DNA of 64,000 nt, taken from contig JAPLFH010000043.1 of NCBI GenBank assembly GCA_026390815.1, forward strand, positions 1 through 64,000. The letters are read 5' to 3'. The position numbers were made by a program, and so were the translations under genes. Below are positions 35,993 to 44,555 of this stretch, one piece after another (position 1 is the first letter of the stretch; every line of letters starts with the position of its first letter). The notes under the pieces are model-generated. The model was given only the letters and a program-made list of their open reading frames with translations, searched no databases and had not been told where the DNA came from. This DNA comes from Ignavibacteriales bacterium. GTDB taxonomy: Bacteria; Bacteroidota; Ignavibacteria; Ignavibacteriales; SURF-24.

Positions 35993-37243
35993 TTGAGTCA
36001 ATACCAGAAAACAATTCTTCCAGGTGGAATAAAAATTTTAAGTGAAACAATTCCTTACGTTAAATCCTTTTCGTTGGGTTTTTGGTTTAATGTTGGTTCG
36101 CGGGATGAAGTTCGAGCGAATAACGGCATCACGCATTTTATTGAACATATGTTGTTCAAAGGAACAAAAAATCGTTCAGCAAAAAAAATTGCGGATGATA
36201 TTGAATCGTATGGTGGTTATCTTAATGCATTCACTTCCAAGGAACATACCTGCTATTATGGCAGAGGATTAGCAAAACATTTAGACCGAACTTTTGATGT
36301 ACTTGCTGATATGATTCAATACCCATCGTTTAAGAAAGGTGAAATTAAAAAAGAAGCCGCAGTTGTTATTGATGAAATGAATGATATTGAAGATAACCCG
36401 GAGGAGTTGATATTTGATAAATTCGAGGAAGTAATTTTTGAAGGCAACTCACTCGGATTGCCTGTTATTGGTATAGAGAAAAACTTAAAACGGTTTAACC
36501 AAAGTGATTTGTTTAACTTCATCCAACGAAAATATGGTTTTAATAATTTAACTATTGCTGCAAGTGGTGAAGTAAATCATAATCAATTATTAAAGTTAGC
36601 TGATAAATATTTAAAGAAGGATTTGGGACGGAAACAAATAAAAAGAAATTATTCAAGCACTAAAATTTCAGATGAAATTAGAATTGAAAAAGAAATCCAG
36701 CAGATACACGTTATTATTGGTAAAGAAACTTTTGGTTATAATCATAAGAAAAGGGCACAAGCAAATGTGCTTTCTCATATCCTTGGGGAAGGAAGCAGCT
36801 CCCGGTTGTTCCAAAATGTTCGAGAGAAAAATGGAATCTGTTACCAGATAAATACATTCTTAAATTCTTTTTATGATGTTTCATCGTTCGGTGTATATTT
36901 TTCTACAAGCGAAAAGTTTTTTGAAAAATCAATTAATCTTGTTTTAAACGAATTTAAAAAAATTAGGGATAAAAAAGTTTCTGAAAAGGAACTTAACCGG
37001 GCAAAAGAGTATTTGAAGGGAAGCATACTTCTTAGTCTTGAAAGCACTACAAACAGAATGTTCAGAATGGCGCAAACGGAAATTTATTATAATAGGATAA
37101 AACCAGTTGAAGAAACTATCAAAGAAATTGAAGCAGTTACTTCGGATCAGGTTTTGGAAATTGCGAATGCACTATTAGAAAATAGCGTATTAAGTAAAAT
37201 AATTATTGGTTCAAAAAATTCATCTATAAAAACAACAGCGTAA
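35993..37243 (+). CDS. M16-family zinc protease (processing peptidase-like)
   Basis: 416 residues from a TTG. The inverted zinc motif HFIEH (48-52) lies in GITHFIEHMLFKGT. The distal Glu lies in VVIDEMNDIED, and ERNGICYQINTFL-like NVREKNGICYQINTFL marks the C-terminal half. Length equals a single-subunit YmxG/PqqL-like M16B peptidase, and no second inactive partner is adjacent. No signal peptide, so cytoplasmic. GGAAAG upstream is spaced a little far (about 10 nt), so the start is not fully sure. Confidence 0.85.
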   Translation: MSQYQKTILPGGIKILSETIPYVKSFSLGFWFNVGSRDEVRANNGITHFIEHMLFKGTKNRSAKKIADDIESYGGYLNAFTSKEHTCYYGRGLAKHLDRTFDVLADMIQYPSFKKGEIKKEAAVVIDEMNDIEDNPEELIFDKFEEVIFEGNSLGLPVIGIEKNLKRFNQSDLFNFIQRKYGFNNLTIAASGEVNHNQLLKLADKYLKKDLGRKQIKRNYSSTKISDEIRIEKEIQQIHVIIGKETFGYNHKKRAQANVLSHILGEGSSSRLFQNVREKNGICYQINTFLNSFYDVSSFGVYFSTSEKFFEKSINLVLNEFKKIRDKKVSEKELNRAKEYLKGSILLSLESTTNRMFRMAQTEIYYNRIKPVEETIKEIEAVTSDQVLEIANALLENSVLSKIIIGSKNSSIKTTA

Positions 37244-37296
37244 AAATAATTCTTTATTCTAATTGAATTGAAGATAGATAATTTTTAGGAAAGTAA

Positions 37297-38970
37297 ATGC
37301 CTAAACTGACTTTAAATAATAAAGATATAGAATTCAAATCCGGGCAAACTATAATTGAAGCTGCCAACGATAATGGAATTGATATTCCACATTTCTGCTG
37401 GCATCCGGCACTTTCAGTTTCCGGCAATTGCAGAATGTGTTTAGTTGAAGTTGAGAAGATGCCAAAGCTGGTAATTGCATGCTCAACTCTTGCTGCTGAT
37501 GGAATGGTTGTTCAGGTTGATTCAGAAAAAGCAATTCAAGCACGTAATGCAGTAATGGAATTTATCCTTATAAATCACCCACTCGATTGTCCAATCTGCG
37601 ATGAAGCCGGTGAATGTAAACTTCAGGATTATGCTTATTCCCACAGCAATGGCGAAAGTCGGTTTGATGAAGAGAAAGTTCATAAAGAGAAACGAGTTGA
37701 ACTAGGTCCGTTTGTAATGTTCGATGCAGAACGTTGTATATCATGCTCTCGGTGTATCCGCTTTTGTGATGAAATTGCCAAAGATAATGAGCTGACATTT
37801 GTTAATCGTGGTGATAGAGTTACCATCGTTCCATTCCCCGGTGAAAAATTAGATAATCCTTACTCACTGAATGTTACGGATATCTGTCCTGTTGGTGCTT
37901 TAACAAATCGGGATTTTAGATTTAAAGCCCGGATCTGGGATATGTCTAAAACGAATTCTATTTGTACTGGATGTTCCCGCGGATGCAATGATGAAATTTG
38001 GGTACGTAATAATGAAATTTTACGATTGACCCCAAGATACAACCAGGATGTAAACAGTTACTGGATGTGCGATCATGGAAGATTGAATACTTTTAAATTT
38101 GTTAATGCGGAAAATAGAATCGATGGACCATATCTAAAAAAAGATGGTGTGTTAAGCAGGGTAGGATATGATGAAGCGATTGCAAATACTGTTCGACAAT
38201 TGAAATCTTTTAAACCAAGCGAAATTGCATTTTTAGGATCTGCATTTGCAACCTGTGAAGATAATTTTGTATTCGCAAAGTTGGCAAGAGTGGTTAACGG
38301 TGGAAAGGAACTGGATTTTGTTCAGCACATTTCAATAGGTAAAGGAGATGATATTTTAATTAGAGTAGATAAAACACCAAATGCTTTGGGTGCTGAACTA
38401 GTTGGAATAAAACCTATTTCTGTTGGATTAGATTTTGAAAAATTTATTTCTGCAATTGAAAATGGTAGAATAAAAGCTCTGTATTGTCTTGAAGATGATA
38501 TCGTTTCTATAAATAGCAGTTACGCTGGTGCGCTGTCAAAATTGGAATTATTAATTGTACATTCAACAAACAAAAATAAAACTACCAAACTTGCAGATAT
38601 TGTATTTCCAGCTTCAACTTTTGCTGAGAAGAACGGTACTATGGTAAACTTTCAGGGGAAAGTTCAAAGAATCCGCCCTGCAGTTTCAACCGTGGATATG
38701 GATAGAAGTGTGGATGGAATGTCGTTAAGTCGTCTTGATAAATTTGGAACTGAATTTGACAGATGGAATCAAAGTAGAAAAGTAGATGCACGTGCAAGCT
38801 GGAAAATAATTCAATCAATTGCATCGCTGATGGGATTAAAAATTAAATATAATATGGCAGAAGAAGTATTTGAAGAAATATCTAAATCGATTAGTGCGTT
38901 CCATGATTTGGACTATGATGTTATTGGTGAACTTGGCGTTTCTGTAAAAACTAAACCTGAATTAGTTTAA
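37297..38970 (+). CDS. nuoG: NADH-quinone oxidoreductase subunit G (short form)
   Basis: 557 residues. N-terminal 2Fe-2S ferredoxin (CWHPALSVSGNCRMC ... C), then the HPLDCPICDEAGEC cluster (H-x3-C-x2-C-x5-C), the two 4Fe-4S motifs CISCSRCIRFC and C.....CPVGAL, and the molybdopterin-family start CTGCSRGC. It is much shorter than E. coli NuoG (about 900) and lacks most of the C-terminal oxidoreductase domain, as in several FCB bacteria. It precedes nuoH by 14 bp. Part of the peripheral arm of Complex I. Confidence 0.92.
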   Translation: MPKLTLNNKDIEFKSGQTIIEAANDNGIDIPHFCWHPALSVSGNCRMCLVEVEKMPKLVIACSTLAADGMVVQVDSEKAIQARNAVMEFILINHPLDCPICDEAGECKLQDYAYSHSNGESRFDEEKVHKEKRVELGPFVMFDAERCISCSRCIRFCDEIAKDNELTFVNRGDRVTIVPFPGEKLDNPYSLNVTDICPVGALTNRDFRFKARIWDMSKTNSICTGCSRGCNDEIWVRNNEILRLTPRYNQDVNSYWMCDHGRLNTFKFVNAENRIDGPYLKKDGVLSRVGYDEAIANTVRQLKSFKPSEIAFLGSAFATCEDNFVFAKLARVVNGGKELDFVQHISIGKGDDILIRVDKTPNALGAELVGIKPISVGLDFEKFISAIENGRIKALYCLEDDIVSINSSYAGALSKLELLIVHSTNKNKTTKLADIVFPASTFAEKNGTMVNFQGKVQRIRPAVSTVDMDRSVDGMSLSRLDKFGTEFDRWNQSRKVDARASWKIIQSIASLMGLKIKYNMAEEVFEEISKSISAFHDLDYDVIGELGVSVKTKPELV

Positions 38971-38984
38971 CACTGGAGTAAAGA

Positions 38985-40016
38985 ATGAGTATTCTTTCAG
39001 TTGTAATAATTTCCCTTATAAAAATTTTGGTTGTTATAACAGTTTTACTTTTAACAGTTTCTTATCTTGTTTATTTTGAAAGAAAAATTTCAGCCTGGAT
39101 TCAAAACCGAGTAGGTCCAAACAGAGTGGGCTGGCTCGGATTGCTTCAGCCATTTGCAGATGTGTTTAAATTATTATTTAAAGAAGATATTGTTCCAACT
39201 GTTTCCAACAAATTCATCCACTCTCTTGCACCGTTTATAGCATTATTTGTTGCTTTTACTACATATGCAGTAATTCCATTTGGACCGGATATAAATGTGT
39301 TTGGTCAACAAATACAGCTTGTATTAGCGGATGTAAATATAGGAATTTTGTATGTACTCGCTCTTACTTCGCTTGGAGTTTATGGAATAACATTCGCTGG
39401 ATGGTCCTCAGGAAGCAAATATTCTTTGATTGGCGGAATTCGTTCATCAGCGCAAATGATTTCTTATGAAGTCTCGATGGGATTTTCAGTTGCGGGAGTT
39501 TTACTTTTATCAGAATCATTAAGACCTATTGTTATTGTTCAATCTCAATACGGTTGGATGTGGAATGCGATTGTTCAACCTATCGGGTTTATTACTTTTG
39601 TTGTTTCAGCTTTTGCAGAAACCAATCGTTTACCATTTGATTTACCAGAAGCCGAACCAGAACTTGTAGGTGGTTATCATACAGAATACAGCAGTATGAA
39701 ATTTGCCGGTTTCTTTCTTGCAGAATATGCAAATATGGCTATTGCTGCTGCAATGATTGTAACTTTATATCTGGGTGGCTACCAGTTTCCATATATTGAT
39801 AAGTTTGGGTTATCTTCTGGAGTTACGGTATTAATTCAGGTACTATCTTTTCTTTTAAAAACTGCTGCTGTATTATTTTTCTTTATTTGGATTCGTTGGA
39901 GCATTCCACGATTCAGATATGATCAATTAATGAATCTTGGCTGGAAAGTAATGTTCCCGCTTTCATTAATAAATATTATTTGGGTTGCTGCACTTATTAT
40001 GATTTTCAAAATTTAA
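38985..40016 (+). CDS. nuoH: NADH-quinone oxidoreductase subunit H
   Basis: 343 residues, about 8 TM helices. The family signatures [20 protein letters not shown] (about 29-48) and [19 protein letters not shown] (about 205-223) are intact, including the quinone-site acidic residues. It joins the membrane arm to the peripheral arm and forms part of the quinone chamber. Confidence 0.95.
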   Translation: MSILSVVIISLIKILVVITVLLLTVSYLVYFERKISAWIQNRVGPNRVGWLGLLQPFADVFKLLFKEDIVPTVSNKFIHSLAPFIALFVAFTTYAVIPFGPDINVFGQQIQLVLADVNIGILYVLALTSLGVYGITFAGWSSGSKYSLIGGIRSSAQMISYEVSMGFSVAGVLLLSESLRPIVIVQSQYGWMWNAIVQPIGFITFVVSAFAETNRLPFDLPEAEPELVGGYHTEYSSMKFAGFFLAEYANMAIAAAMIVTLYLGGYQFPYIDKFGLSSGVTVLIQVLSFLLKTAAVLFFFIWIRWSIPRFRYDQLMNLGWKVMFPLSLINIIWVAALIMIFKI

Positions 40017-40068
40017 TTTTTTCTCTTCTTCCATTAAGGAAGAAACAGAAATAGAGGCTTTGGTTTTT

Positions 40069-40563
40069 ATGGCATTGAAGAAAAGAAAAAAAGATTTAAA
40101 TTTTCTTGAAAAGATGTATATCCCAGAGATTGTAAAGGGATTGGGGCTTACGCTTAAAAATATGTTCAAGCCCAATGTTACAATGCAATACCCAGAGGAA
40201 AAGTTTCTTCCGTCTGCATCCTATCGAGGTCGGCCGGTATTGGTACAAGAAAAAAATGGTGGTGAACGATGCGTTGCCTGTGGTTTGTGTTCCCGCGTTT
40301 GCCCTTCTTTAGCAATCGAAGTTCAGGCTGCTGAAACCCGGCTTGAAAAGGAAAGATATCCGGAAAAATTTGAGATAAATATGCTTCGCTGTATCTTTTG
40401 TGGATTTTGTGAAGAAGTTTGTCCTGAAGAAGCAATAGTAATGAGTAAGGATTATGAATTAGTTTTTACAAACCGACAAAATGCTATATTTGGAAAAGAT
40501 AAATTACTTGTTCCGATTGATAATATAAAAGATCGGTTAGAATATTTACGAAATTTTAAATAG
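40069..40563 (+). CDS. nuoI: NADH-quinone oxidoreductase subunit I
   Basis: 164 residues from the ATG at 40069 (AGAGG 11 nt upstream; a TTG at 40060 is too close to it). Two CxxCxxCxxxCP ferredoxin motifs, [12 protein letters not shown] (about 69-80) and [12 protein letters not shown] (about 108-119), bind clusters N6a and N6b. With G and H it completes this small nuo cluster; subunits A-F and J-N are not in the window. Confidence 0.93.
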   Translation: MALKKRKKDLNFLEKMYIPEIVKGLGLTLKNMFKPNVTMQYPEEKFLPSASYRGRPVLVQEKNGGERCVACGLCSRVCPSLAIEVQAAETRLEKERYPEKFEINMLRCIFCGFCEEVCPEEAIVMSKDYELVFTNRQNAIFGKDKLLVPIDNIKDRLEYLRNFK

Positions 40564-40717
40564 TTGTTTTTTTTATGAGGGGATAATTTTAAAATAAGTA
40601 GTAACCTGATTATGGGAAGTTGGATGTCTAATTTTTTCATGATCAAAATGCCACTAGTATTTCTCTCCCCATCTTTGTGATAGTGCTTTTGTTTGAAACA
40701 AATGGAATTGAATATAG

Positions 40718-42259
40718 ATGCTTTCCAAAATAATTTCTTGCGCCACTTACGGTATTGATGCCTATCTTGTTGAGGTTGAGGCTAACTGTGAAAAAAATAT
40801 TCCCGGGTTCATAATTGTTGGACTTCCGGATAATGCTGTTAAAGAAAGTAGAGAAAGAGTTATTGCAGCAATTAAAAACAGCGGGCTCGATATTCAATTA
40901 AAAAAAGTTACTGTTAATCTTGCTCCAGCCGATATAAAAAAAGAAGGCAGTTCATTCGATTTACCTATCGCCATCGGTCTTCTTGCAGCTAATGAAAAAA
41001 TTACCTCAACAGATTGGCTTGAAGATACTGTTTTTCTTGGAGAACTTTCACTTGATGGAAACCTAAGACCGATTAAAGGCGCCTTATCAATTGCTGCTGA
41101 AGCCCGGCATAAGGGTATTAAACGGATTATTTTACCGCAAGAATCAGCCAATGAAGCTGCTATTGTTGATGGAGTGGAAGTTTATGGTTGTAAATCGCTC
41201 TTTGAGGTTGTTGAACTGATAAATGGCGAAAAGGAAATGGAAACCATAAAAGTGAACAAAGATGAAATTTTTAATCAGGTAAATAAATATCAAATTGATT
41301 TTTCGGATGTTAAAGGGCAGGAAAATGTAAAGCGTGCTTTGGAAATTGCTGCCGCAGGTGCACACAATATTTTAATGATAGGTCCACCGGGATCTGGCAA
41401 AACAATGTTAGCAAAGAGATTCCCAACTATTTTGCCACCACTTACATTTGAAGAAGCATTGGAAACTACAAAAATTCATTCTGTAGCTGGAATTTTATCA
41501 AGAGAAAAAGCTTTAGTTACAGAAAGACCTTTTAGAAGTCCACATCATACTACTTCCGATGCGGCATTAGTTGGCGGTGGTTCTTTTCCTCGTCCGGGGG
41601 AAGTATCATTTGCGCATCATGGAGTTTTATTTTTAGATGAATTACCGGAATTTAAAAAAAATGTTTTGGAAGTTTTAAGACAACCATTAGAAGATGGAAG
41701 GGTTGTCGTTAGCCGGTCCAAAATGTCCCTCGAGTTTCCAGCCAATTTTATGCTTGCCGCAGCAATGAATCCTTGTCCATGTGGTTTTTATTCTGATCCC
41801 ACCAAAGAATGTTCTTGTACACCTTTTCAAATTCAAAAATATATGGCAAAAATTTCTGGTCCATTGCTCGATAGAATAGATATTCATATTGAAGTTCCAG
41901 CAGTAAAATACAAAGAACTTTCCACTTCAGTTAAAGGAGAATCATCTGCAATTATTAGAGAACGCGTAATCAAGGCGCGGGAAGTTCAAATTAACCGATT
42001 TTCAAAACTAAAGCATATTTATAATAATGCTGACATGAGTTCTAAAGAAGTTAGACAATTCTGTACATTAGATAACTCTGGTTCAGAAATACTGAAAATG
42101 GCAATGACTAAGTTAGGTTTATCAGCCCGGGCTTACGATAGAATACTGAAAGTAAGTCGGACTATAGCCGATTTAGAAAATGCGGAGAATATCCTGCCTA
42201 ATCATATAAGTGAAGCAATTCAATACCGTACTTTAGATAGACAATTATGGAACCGTTAA
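40718..42259 (+). CDS. YifB/ComM-type Mg-chelatase-like AAA+ ATPase
   Basis: 513 residues. The N-terminal Lon-S5-like domain ([19 protein letters not shown], with [14 protein letters not shown]) is followed by an AAA+ core with Walker A GPPGSGKT (about 221-228) and Walker [11 protein letters not shown] four-Cys-like patch [17 protein letters not shown] and a C-terminal Mg_chelatase_C helical domain end the protein. The best characterised homologue, ComM, is a helicase acting in natural transformation. The gene is alone; no dprA follows here. Confidence 0.92.
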   Translation: MLSKIISCATYGIDAYLVEVEANCEKNIPGFIIVGLPDNAVKESRERVIAAIKNSGLDIQLKKVTVNLAPADIKKEGSSFDLPIAIGLLAANEKITSTDWLEDTVFLGELSLDGNLRPIKGALSIAAEARHKGIKRIILPQESANEAAIVDGVEVYGCKSLFEVVELINGEKEMETIKVNKDEIFNQVNKYQIDFSDVKGQENVKRALEIAAAGAHNILMIGPPGSGKTMLAKRFPTILPPLTFEEALETTKIHSVAGILSREKALVTERPFRSPHHTTSDAALVGGGSFPRPGEVSFAHHGVLFLDELPEFKKNVLEVLRQPLEDGRVVVSRSKMSLEFPANFMLAAAMNPCPCGFYSDPTKECSCTPFQIQKYMAKISGPLLDRIDIHIEVPAVKYKELSTSVKGESSAIIRERVIKAREVQINRFSKLKHIYNNADMSSKEVRQFCTLDNSGSEILKMAMTKLGLSARAYDRILKVSRTIADLENAENILPNHISEAIQYRTLDRQLWNR

Positions 42260-42342
42260 ACATTAAAGCCATGATAAAAATTATATACTTTCCTTTATTC
42301 GTAATTTAGCCTTAAATCAAGCCCTAAAGTAAATTATTTTGA

Positions 42343-42348
42343 TATAAT
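42343..42348 (+). promoter_or_regulatory. Candidate -10 box for the tRNA-Tyr/Gly cluster
   Basis: TATAAT lies 55 bp before the first tRNA gene within GATATAATATTGC. No good -35 box is at 17 bp, so it is only a possible promoter. Confidence 0.3.
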
Positions 42349-42402
42349 ATTGCTTTTTAAAATAAACTGGAATATATTTGAAGTTCATTTATTGTACAAG
42401 TC

Positions 42403-42486
42403 GGGCGGACGCCGGAGTTGGAGAGCCGGGGCGGACTGTAAATCCGTTGGCAAGCGCCTTTGGGGGTTCGAATCCCTCGCCGCCCA
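42403..42486 (+). tRNA. tRNA-Tyr (GTA)
   Basis: 84 nt with the long variable arm of class II tRNAs. Acceptor GGGCGGA pairs with GCCGCCC except at the last pair. The anticodon loop CTGTAAA gives GTA. T arm is GGGGG-TTCGAAT-CCCTC. No encoded CCA. First gene of a Tyr-Gly-Thr-Trp cluster. Confidence 0.92.
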
Positions 42487-42582
42487 CGGATTGTTCATAT
42501 TGATGATTGAAAACTTGATTCTATTATAAAAAAAAAATTTTCAATTGTCAATATTCTATGAAGTTAGATGGTCAATTTTAGT

Positions 42583-42656
42583 GCGGGAGTAACTCAGTTG
42601 GCTAGAGTCACAGCCTTCCAAGCTGTTGGTCGCGGGTTCGAGTCCCGTCTCCCGCT
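42583..42656 (+). tRNA. tRNA-Gly (TCC)
   Basis: 74 nt, acceptor GCGGGAG paired fully with CTCCCGC, anticodon stem CAGC/GCTG with loop containing TCC, T arm CGGG-TTCGAGT-CCCG. No encoded CCA. A defective copy of its D and T arms follows 250 bp downstream after a GIY-YIG gene. Confidence 0.95.
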
Positions 42657-42660
42657 CTAA

Positions 42661-42918
42661 GTGAATTATGCAATGTATATATTGCAAAGTCTGAAAGATG
42701 GAAGATATTATATAGGTTCCACATCAGATGTAAGAAAAAGGTTTGAATATCATAACACTGGAAGAACAGGTTATACAAAGAAATATCAACCGTGGGTTCT
42801 TATTTATTTTGAAGAATTTGAGACAAGAGCAGAAGCTGTAAGACGAGAAAAATATCTTAAATCACAAAAAAATATTAAGAGGTTTTTGGAGTCAGTTAAT
42901 GTCAACTCAGTTGGCTAG
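42661..42918 (+). CDS. Small GIY-YIG nuclease-domain protein
   Basis: 85 residues from a GTG (an ATG at 42673 is an alternative). It is a lone GIY-YIG domain of the UvrC/SLX1/YhbQ type: YILQSLKDGRYYIGST holds the YIx...YIG strands, then R in DVRKRFEYHN and the EAVRREKYLKSQK helix with the catalytic Glu. It starts 4 nt after the tRNA-Gly without a good ribosome binding site and ends NSVG-stop, encoded by the D arm of a tRNA-Gly remnant, the TAG being the D-loop GGCTAG. It is therefore physically fused to tRNA sequence. Confidence 0.85.
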   Translation: MNYAMYILQSLKDGRYYIGSTSDVRKRFEYHNTGRTGYTKKYQPWVLIYFEEFETRAEAVRREKYLKSQKNIKRFLESVNVNSVG

Positions 42919-42975
42919 AATCATCCCGCAATTCAGCGGGATTGGTCGCGGGTTCGAGTCCAGTCTCCCGCTCTA
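42904..42975 (+). pseudogene. Degenerate tRNA-Gly copy with replaced anticodon arm
   Basis: The D arm (AACTCAGTTGGCTAGA) and T arm plus 3' acceptor (GGTCGCGGGTTCGAGTCC to CTCCCGCTCTA) repeat the intact tRNA-Gly with only 2 changes. The 5' acceptor strand is missing, and the anticodon arm is replaced by a 7-bp hairpin ATCCCGC-AATTCA-GCGGGAT (42923-42942). It cannot be a working tRNA. The D arm doubles as the end of the GIY-YIG coding sequence. Confidence 0.85.
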
Positions 42976-42991
42976 CTAATTTATGTAATTC

Positions 42992-43064
42992 GCTGACGTA
43001 GCTCAGTTGGTAGAGCACATCCTTGGTAAGGATGAGGTCACCGGTTCAATCCCGGTCGTCAGCT
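42992..43064 (+). tRNA. tRNA-Thr (GGT)
   Basis: 73 nt. Acceptor GCTGACG/CGTCAGC fully paired, anticodon arm CATCC-TTGGTAA-GGATG gives GGT, T arm CCGG-TTCAATC-CCGG. No encoded CCA. It precedes rpmG. Confidence 0.95.
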
Positions 43065-43093
43065 CAAAAAAAAATATATATAGTAGAAGAAGT

Positions 43094-43243
43094 ATGAGAG
43101 AAATAATAACATTAGAATGTACAGAGTGTAAAAGAAGAAATTACACTACAACCAAAAATAAACGTTTACACCCAAGCCGCGTTGAGTTTAAGAAATATTG
43201 CCGCTGGGATAAAAAACACACTATTCATAAAGAAACCAAATAA
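43094..43243 (+). CDS. rpmG: Ribosomal protein L33
   Basis: 49 residues from the ATG at 43094. A longer in-frame ORF starts inside tRNA-Thr and is not real. Sequence [20 protein letters not shown] through HTIHKETK is L33. It keeps the first CxxC (CTEC) but the second pair is reduced to YCRWD, so it is an intermediate between the zinc-binding C+ form and the C- form. It lies between tRNA-Thr and tRNA-Trp, upstream of secE. Confidence 0.93.
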   Translation: MREIITLECTECKRRNYTTTKNKRLHPSRVEFKKYCRWDKKHTIHKETK

Positions 43244-43248
43244 ATTGT

Positions 43249-43322
43249 ACGAGAGTAGCTCAATTGGCTAGAGCAGCGGTCTCCAAAACCGCAGGTTGGG
43301 GGTTCGAGTCCCTCCTCTCGTG
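43249..43322 (+). tRNA. tRNA-Trp (CCA)
   Basis: 74 nt. Acceptor ACGAGAG/CTCTCGT fully paired, anticodon arm GCGGT-CTCCAAA-ACCGC gives CCA, T arm GGGGG-TTCGAGT-CCCTC with one wobble. It precedes secE by 15 bp, the common bacterial order. Confidence 0.95.
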
Positions 43323-43337
43323 CGAAGAATAAAAATT

Positions 43338-43520
43338 ATGAAAGAAAAAATAATCAATTTTTTTAATGATGTTGTCAAGGAAATGAAAAAGGTTACTTGG
43401 CCAACTCAGGAAGAACTAAAAGAATCAACTACTGTCGTAATAGTTGTTTGTCTTATTATTGCAGCCTTTACATATCTTATTGATATGGCAATCACTCAAA
43501 TATTTAAAGGGATTTTTTAG
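43338..43520 (+). CDS. secE: Preprotein translocase subunit SecE
   Basis: 60 residues from the ATG at 43338; an upstream ORF extension lies within tRNA-Trp. The conserved amphipathic helix FNDVVKEMKKVTWPTQEEL leads into one TM segment (VVIVVCLIIAAFTYLIDMAI). It is the minimal single-TM SecE, partner of SecY in the Sec channel. nusG follows at once. Confidence 0.93.
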   Translation: MKEKIINFFNDVVKEMKKVTWPTQEELKESTTVVIVVCLIIAAFTYLIDMAITQIFKGIF

Positions 43521-43528
43521 GCTTGATG

Positions 43529-44065
43529 ATGGAATTGAAGTGGTATGTGGTTAGGACTTTTTCCGGGCATGAGAACAAAGTAAAGTCTTTAATTGATGTT
43601 GAACTTAAAGATAATATTCAATTAAAAGCAAAAATTCAGGATGTTTTAGTTCCTACTGAAAAAGTATTTGAAGTTAAAGATGGAAAAAAGAAGACTAAAA
43701 ATAAAAATTTCTTCCCTGGATATATTTTAGTTCAAGCTGATTTAGACAATCAGGTTAAAGATTTCATCCTAAATACTCCATCAGTTATGGGGTTTTTAGG
43801 GACAGGAAAAAATCCAAATCCTCTTCAACCAGATGAAGTTAAAAGAATAGTTGGTAGATTAACTCAAGATCAAGACTCTGAAAGGATGGAAACTATCTTT
43901 AGAGTTGGAGATTTTGTTAAAATAAATGATGGTCCGTTCAACAATTTCTCTGGGTATATTCAAGAAGTAAATGAAGAAAAAATGAAAATAAAAGTTATGG
44001 TTTCAATATTTGGAAGAAAAACACCAATTGAAATCGATTTTGTTCAGGCAGAATTAGAAAAATAA
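43529..44065 (+). CDS. nusG: Transcription termination/antitermination factor NusG
   Basis: 178 residues from the ATG at 43529, chosen because TAGG lies 7 nt upstream; ATG at 43526 and TTG at 43523 are alternatives. The NGN domain starts WYVVRTFSGHENKVK and includes FFPGYILV. The KOW domain (RVGDFVKINDGPFNNFSGYI, about 125-145) completes it. It couples RNA polymerase to Rho or ribosome S10. Confidence 0.95.
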   Translation: MELKWYVVRTFSGHENKVKSLIDVELKDNIQLKAKIQDVLVPTEKVFEVKDGKKKTKNKNFFPGYILVQADLDNQVKDFILNTPSVMGFLGTGKNPNPLQPDEVKRIVGRLTQDQDSERMETIFRVGDFVKINDGPFNNFSGYIQEVNEEKMKIKVMVSIFGRKTPIEIDFVQAELEK

Positions 44066-44091
44066 GGTAGAATTTAATAATAGGTTAAATT

Positions 44092-44517
44092 ATGGCAAAG
44101 AAAATAACTGGATTTATAAAATTGCAAATTCCCGCTGGTAAAGCTAATCCATCACCACCTGTTGGACCTGCTCTAGGCCAAAAAGGTGTTAATATTATGG
44201 AGTTTTGTAAGCAATTCAATGCTCGTACCGCTGACAAAGGAGGTTTAATAATTCCAGTTGTTATCACGGTTTTTTCTGATAAATCATTTACGTTTATTAC
44301 GAAAACACCACCAGCAGCAGAATTACTTAAAAAGGCAGCAAAAGTTGAAAAAGGTGCAGCAGAACCAAATAAAGTGAAAGTTGCAAAAGTTACTAAATCT
44401 CAAGTAAAAGAAATTGCTGAAATGAAAATGCCCGATTTAAACGCTAATGATATTGACCACGCCATGAGTATGGTTGCAGGTACTGCAAGAAGCATGGGTT
44501 TTTCAGTAGAAGAATAA
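44092..44517 (+). CDS. rplK: Ribosomal protein L11
   Basis: 141 residues, full length. It starts [20 protein letters not shown] and carries [22 protein letters not shown], the thiostrepton/GTPase-centre region, and the C-terminal rRNA-binding end ([18 protein letters not shown]). First gene of the rplKAJL group behind nusG. Confidence 0.97.
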   Translation: MAKKITGFIKLQIPAGKANPSPPVGPALGQKGVNIMEFCKQFNARTADKGGLIIPVVITVFSDKSFTFITKTPPAAELLKKAAKVEKGAAEPNKVKVAKVTKSQVKEIAEMKMPDLNANDIDHAMSMVAGTARSMGFSVEE

Positions 44518-44555
44518 ATACTTTAACTCTGTTTAAAGATAAAAGGATTTGAATA

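Larger units (their letters stand above)
42657..42975 (+). mobile_element. GIY-YIG element inserted in or copied beside tRNA-Gly
   Basis: The unit starts right after the intact tRNA-Gly and ends with a defective tRNA-Gly 3' part whose last bases (CTCCCGCTCTA) repeat the end of the intact gene. In between is one small GIY-YIG nuclease ORF. The tRNA-derived flank at both sides suggests a nuclease-driven element that targets the tRNA gene. I infer mobility from structure; no transposase or integrase is present. Confidence 0.6.

Noticed and set aside
42904-42975. A second functional tRNA-Gly
   Set aside because: The 5' acceptor strand and anticodon arm are missing, so it cannot fold as tRNA.
43007-43093. 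N-terminal extension of L33 beginning within tRNA-Thr
   Set aside because: Encoded by tRNA sequence; L33 homology starts exactly at the ATG at 43094.
43296-43337. N-terminal extension of SecE within tRNA-Trp
   Set aside because: Same reason; SecE starts at 43338.
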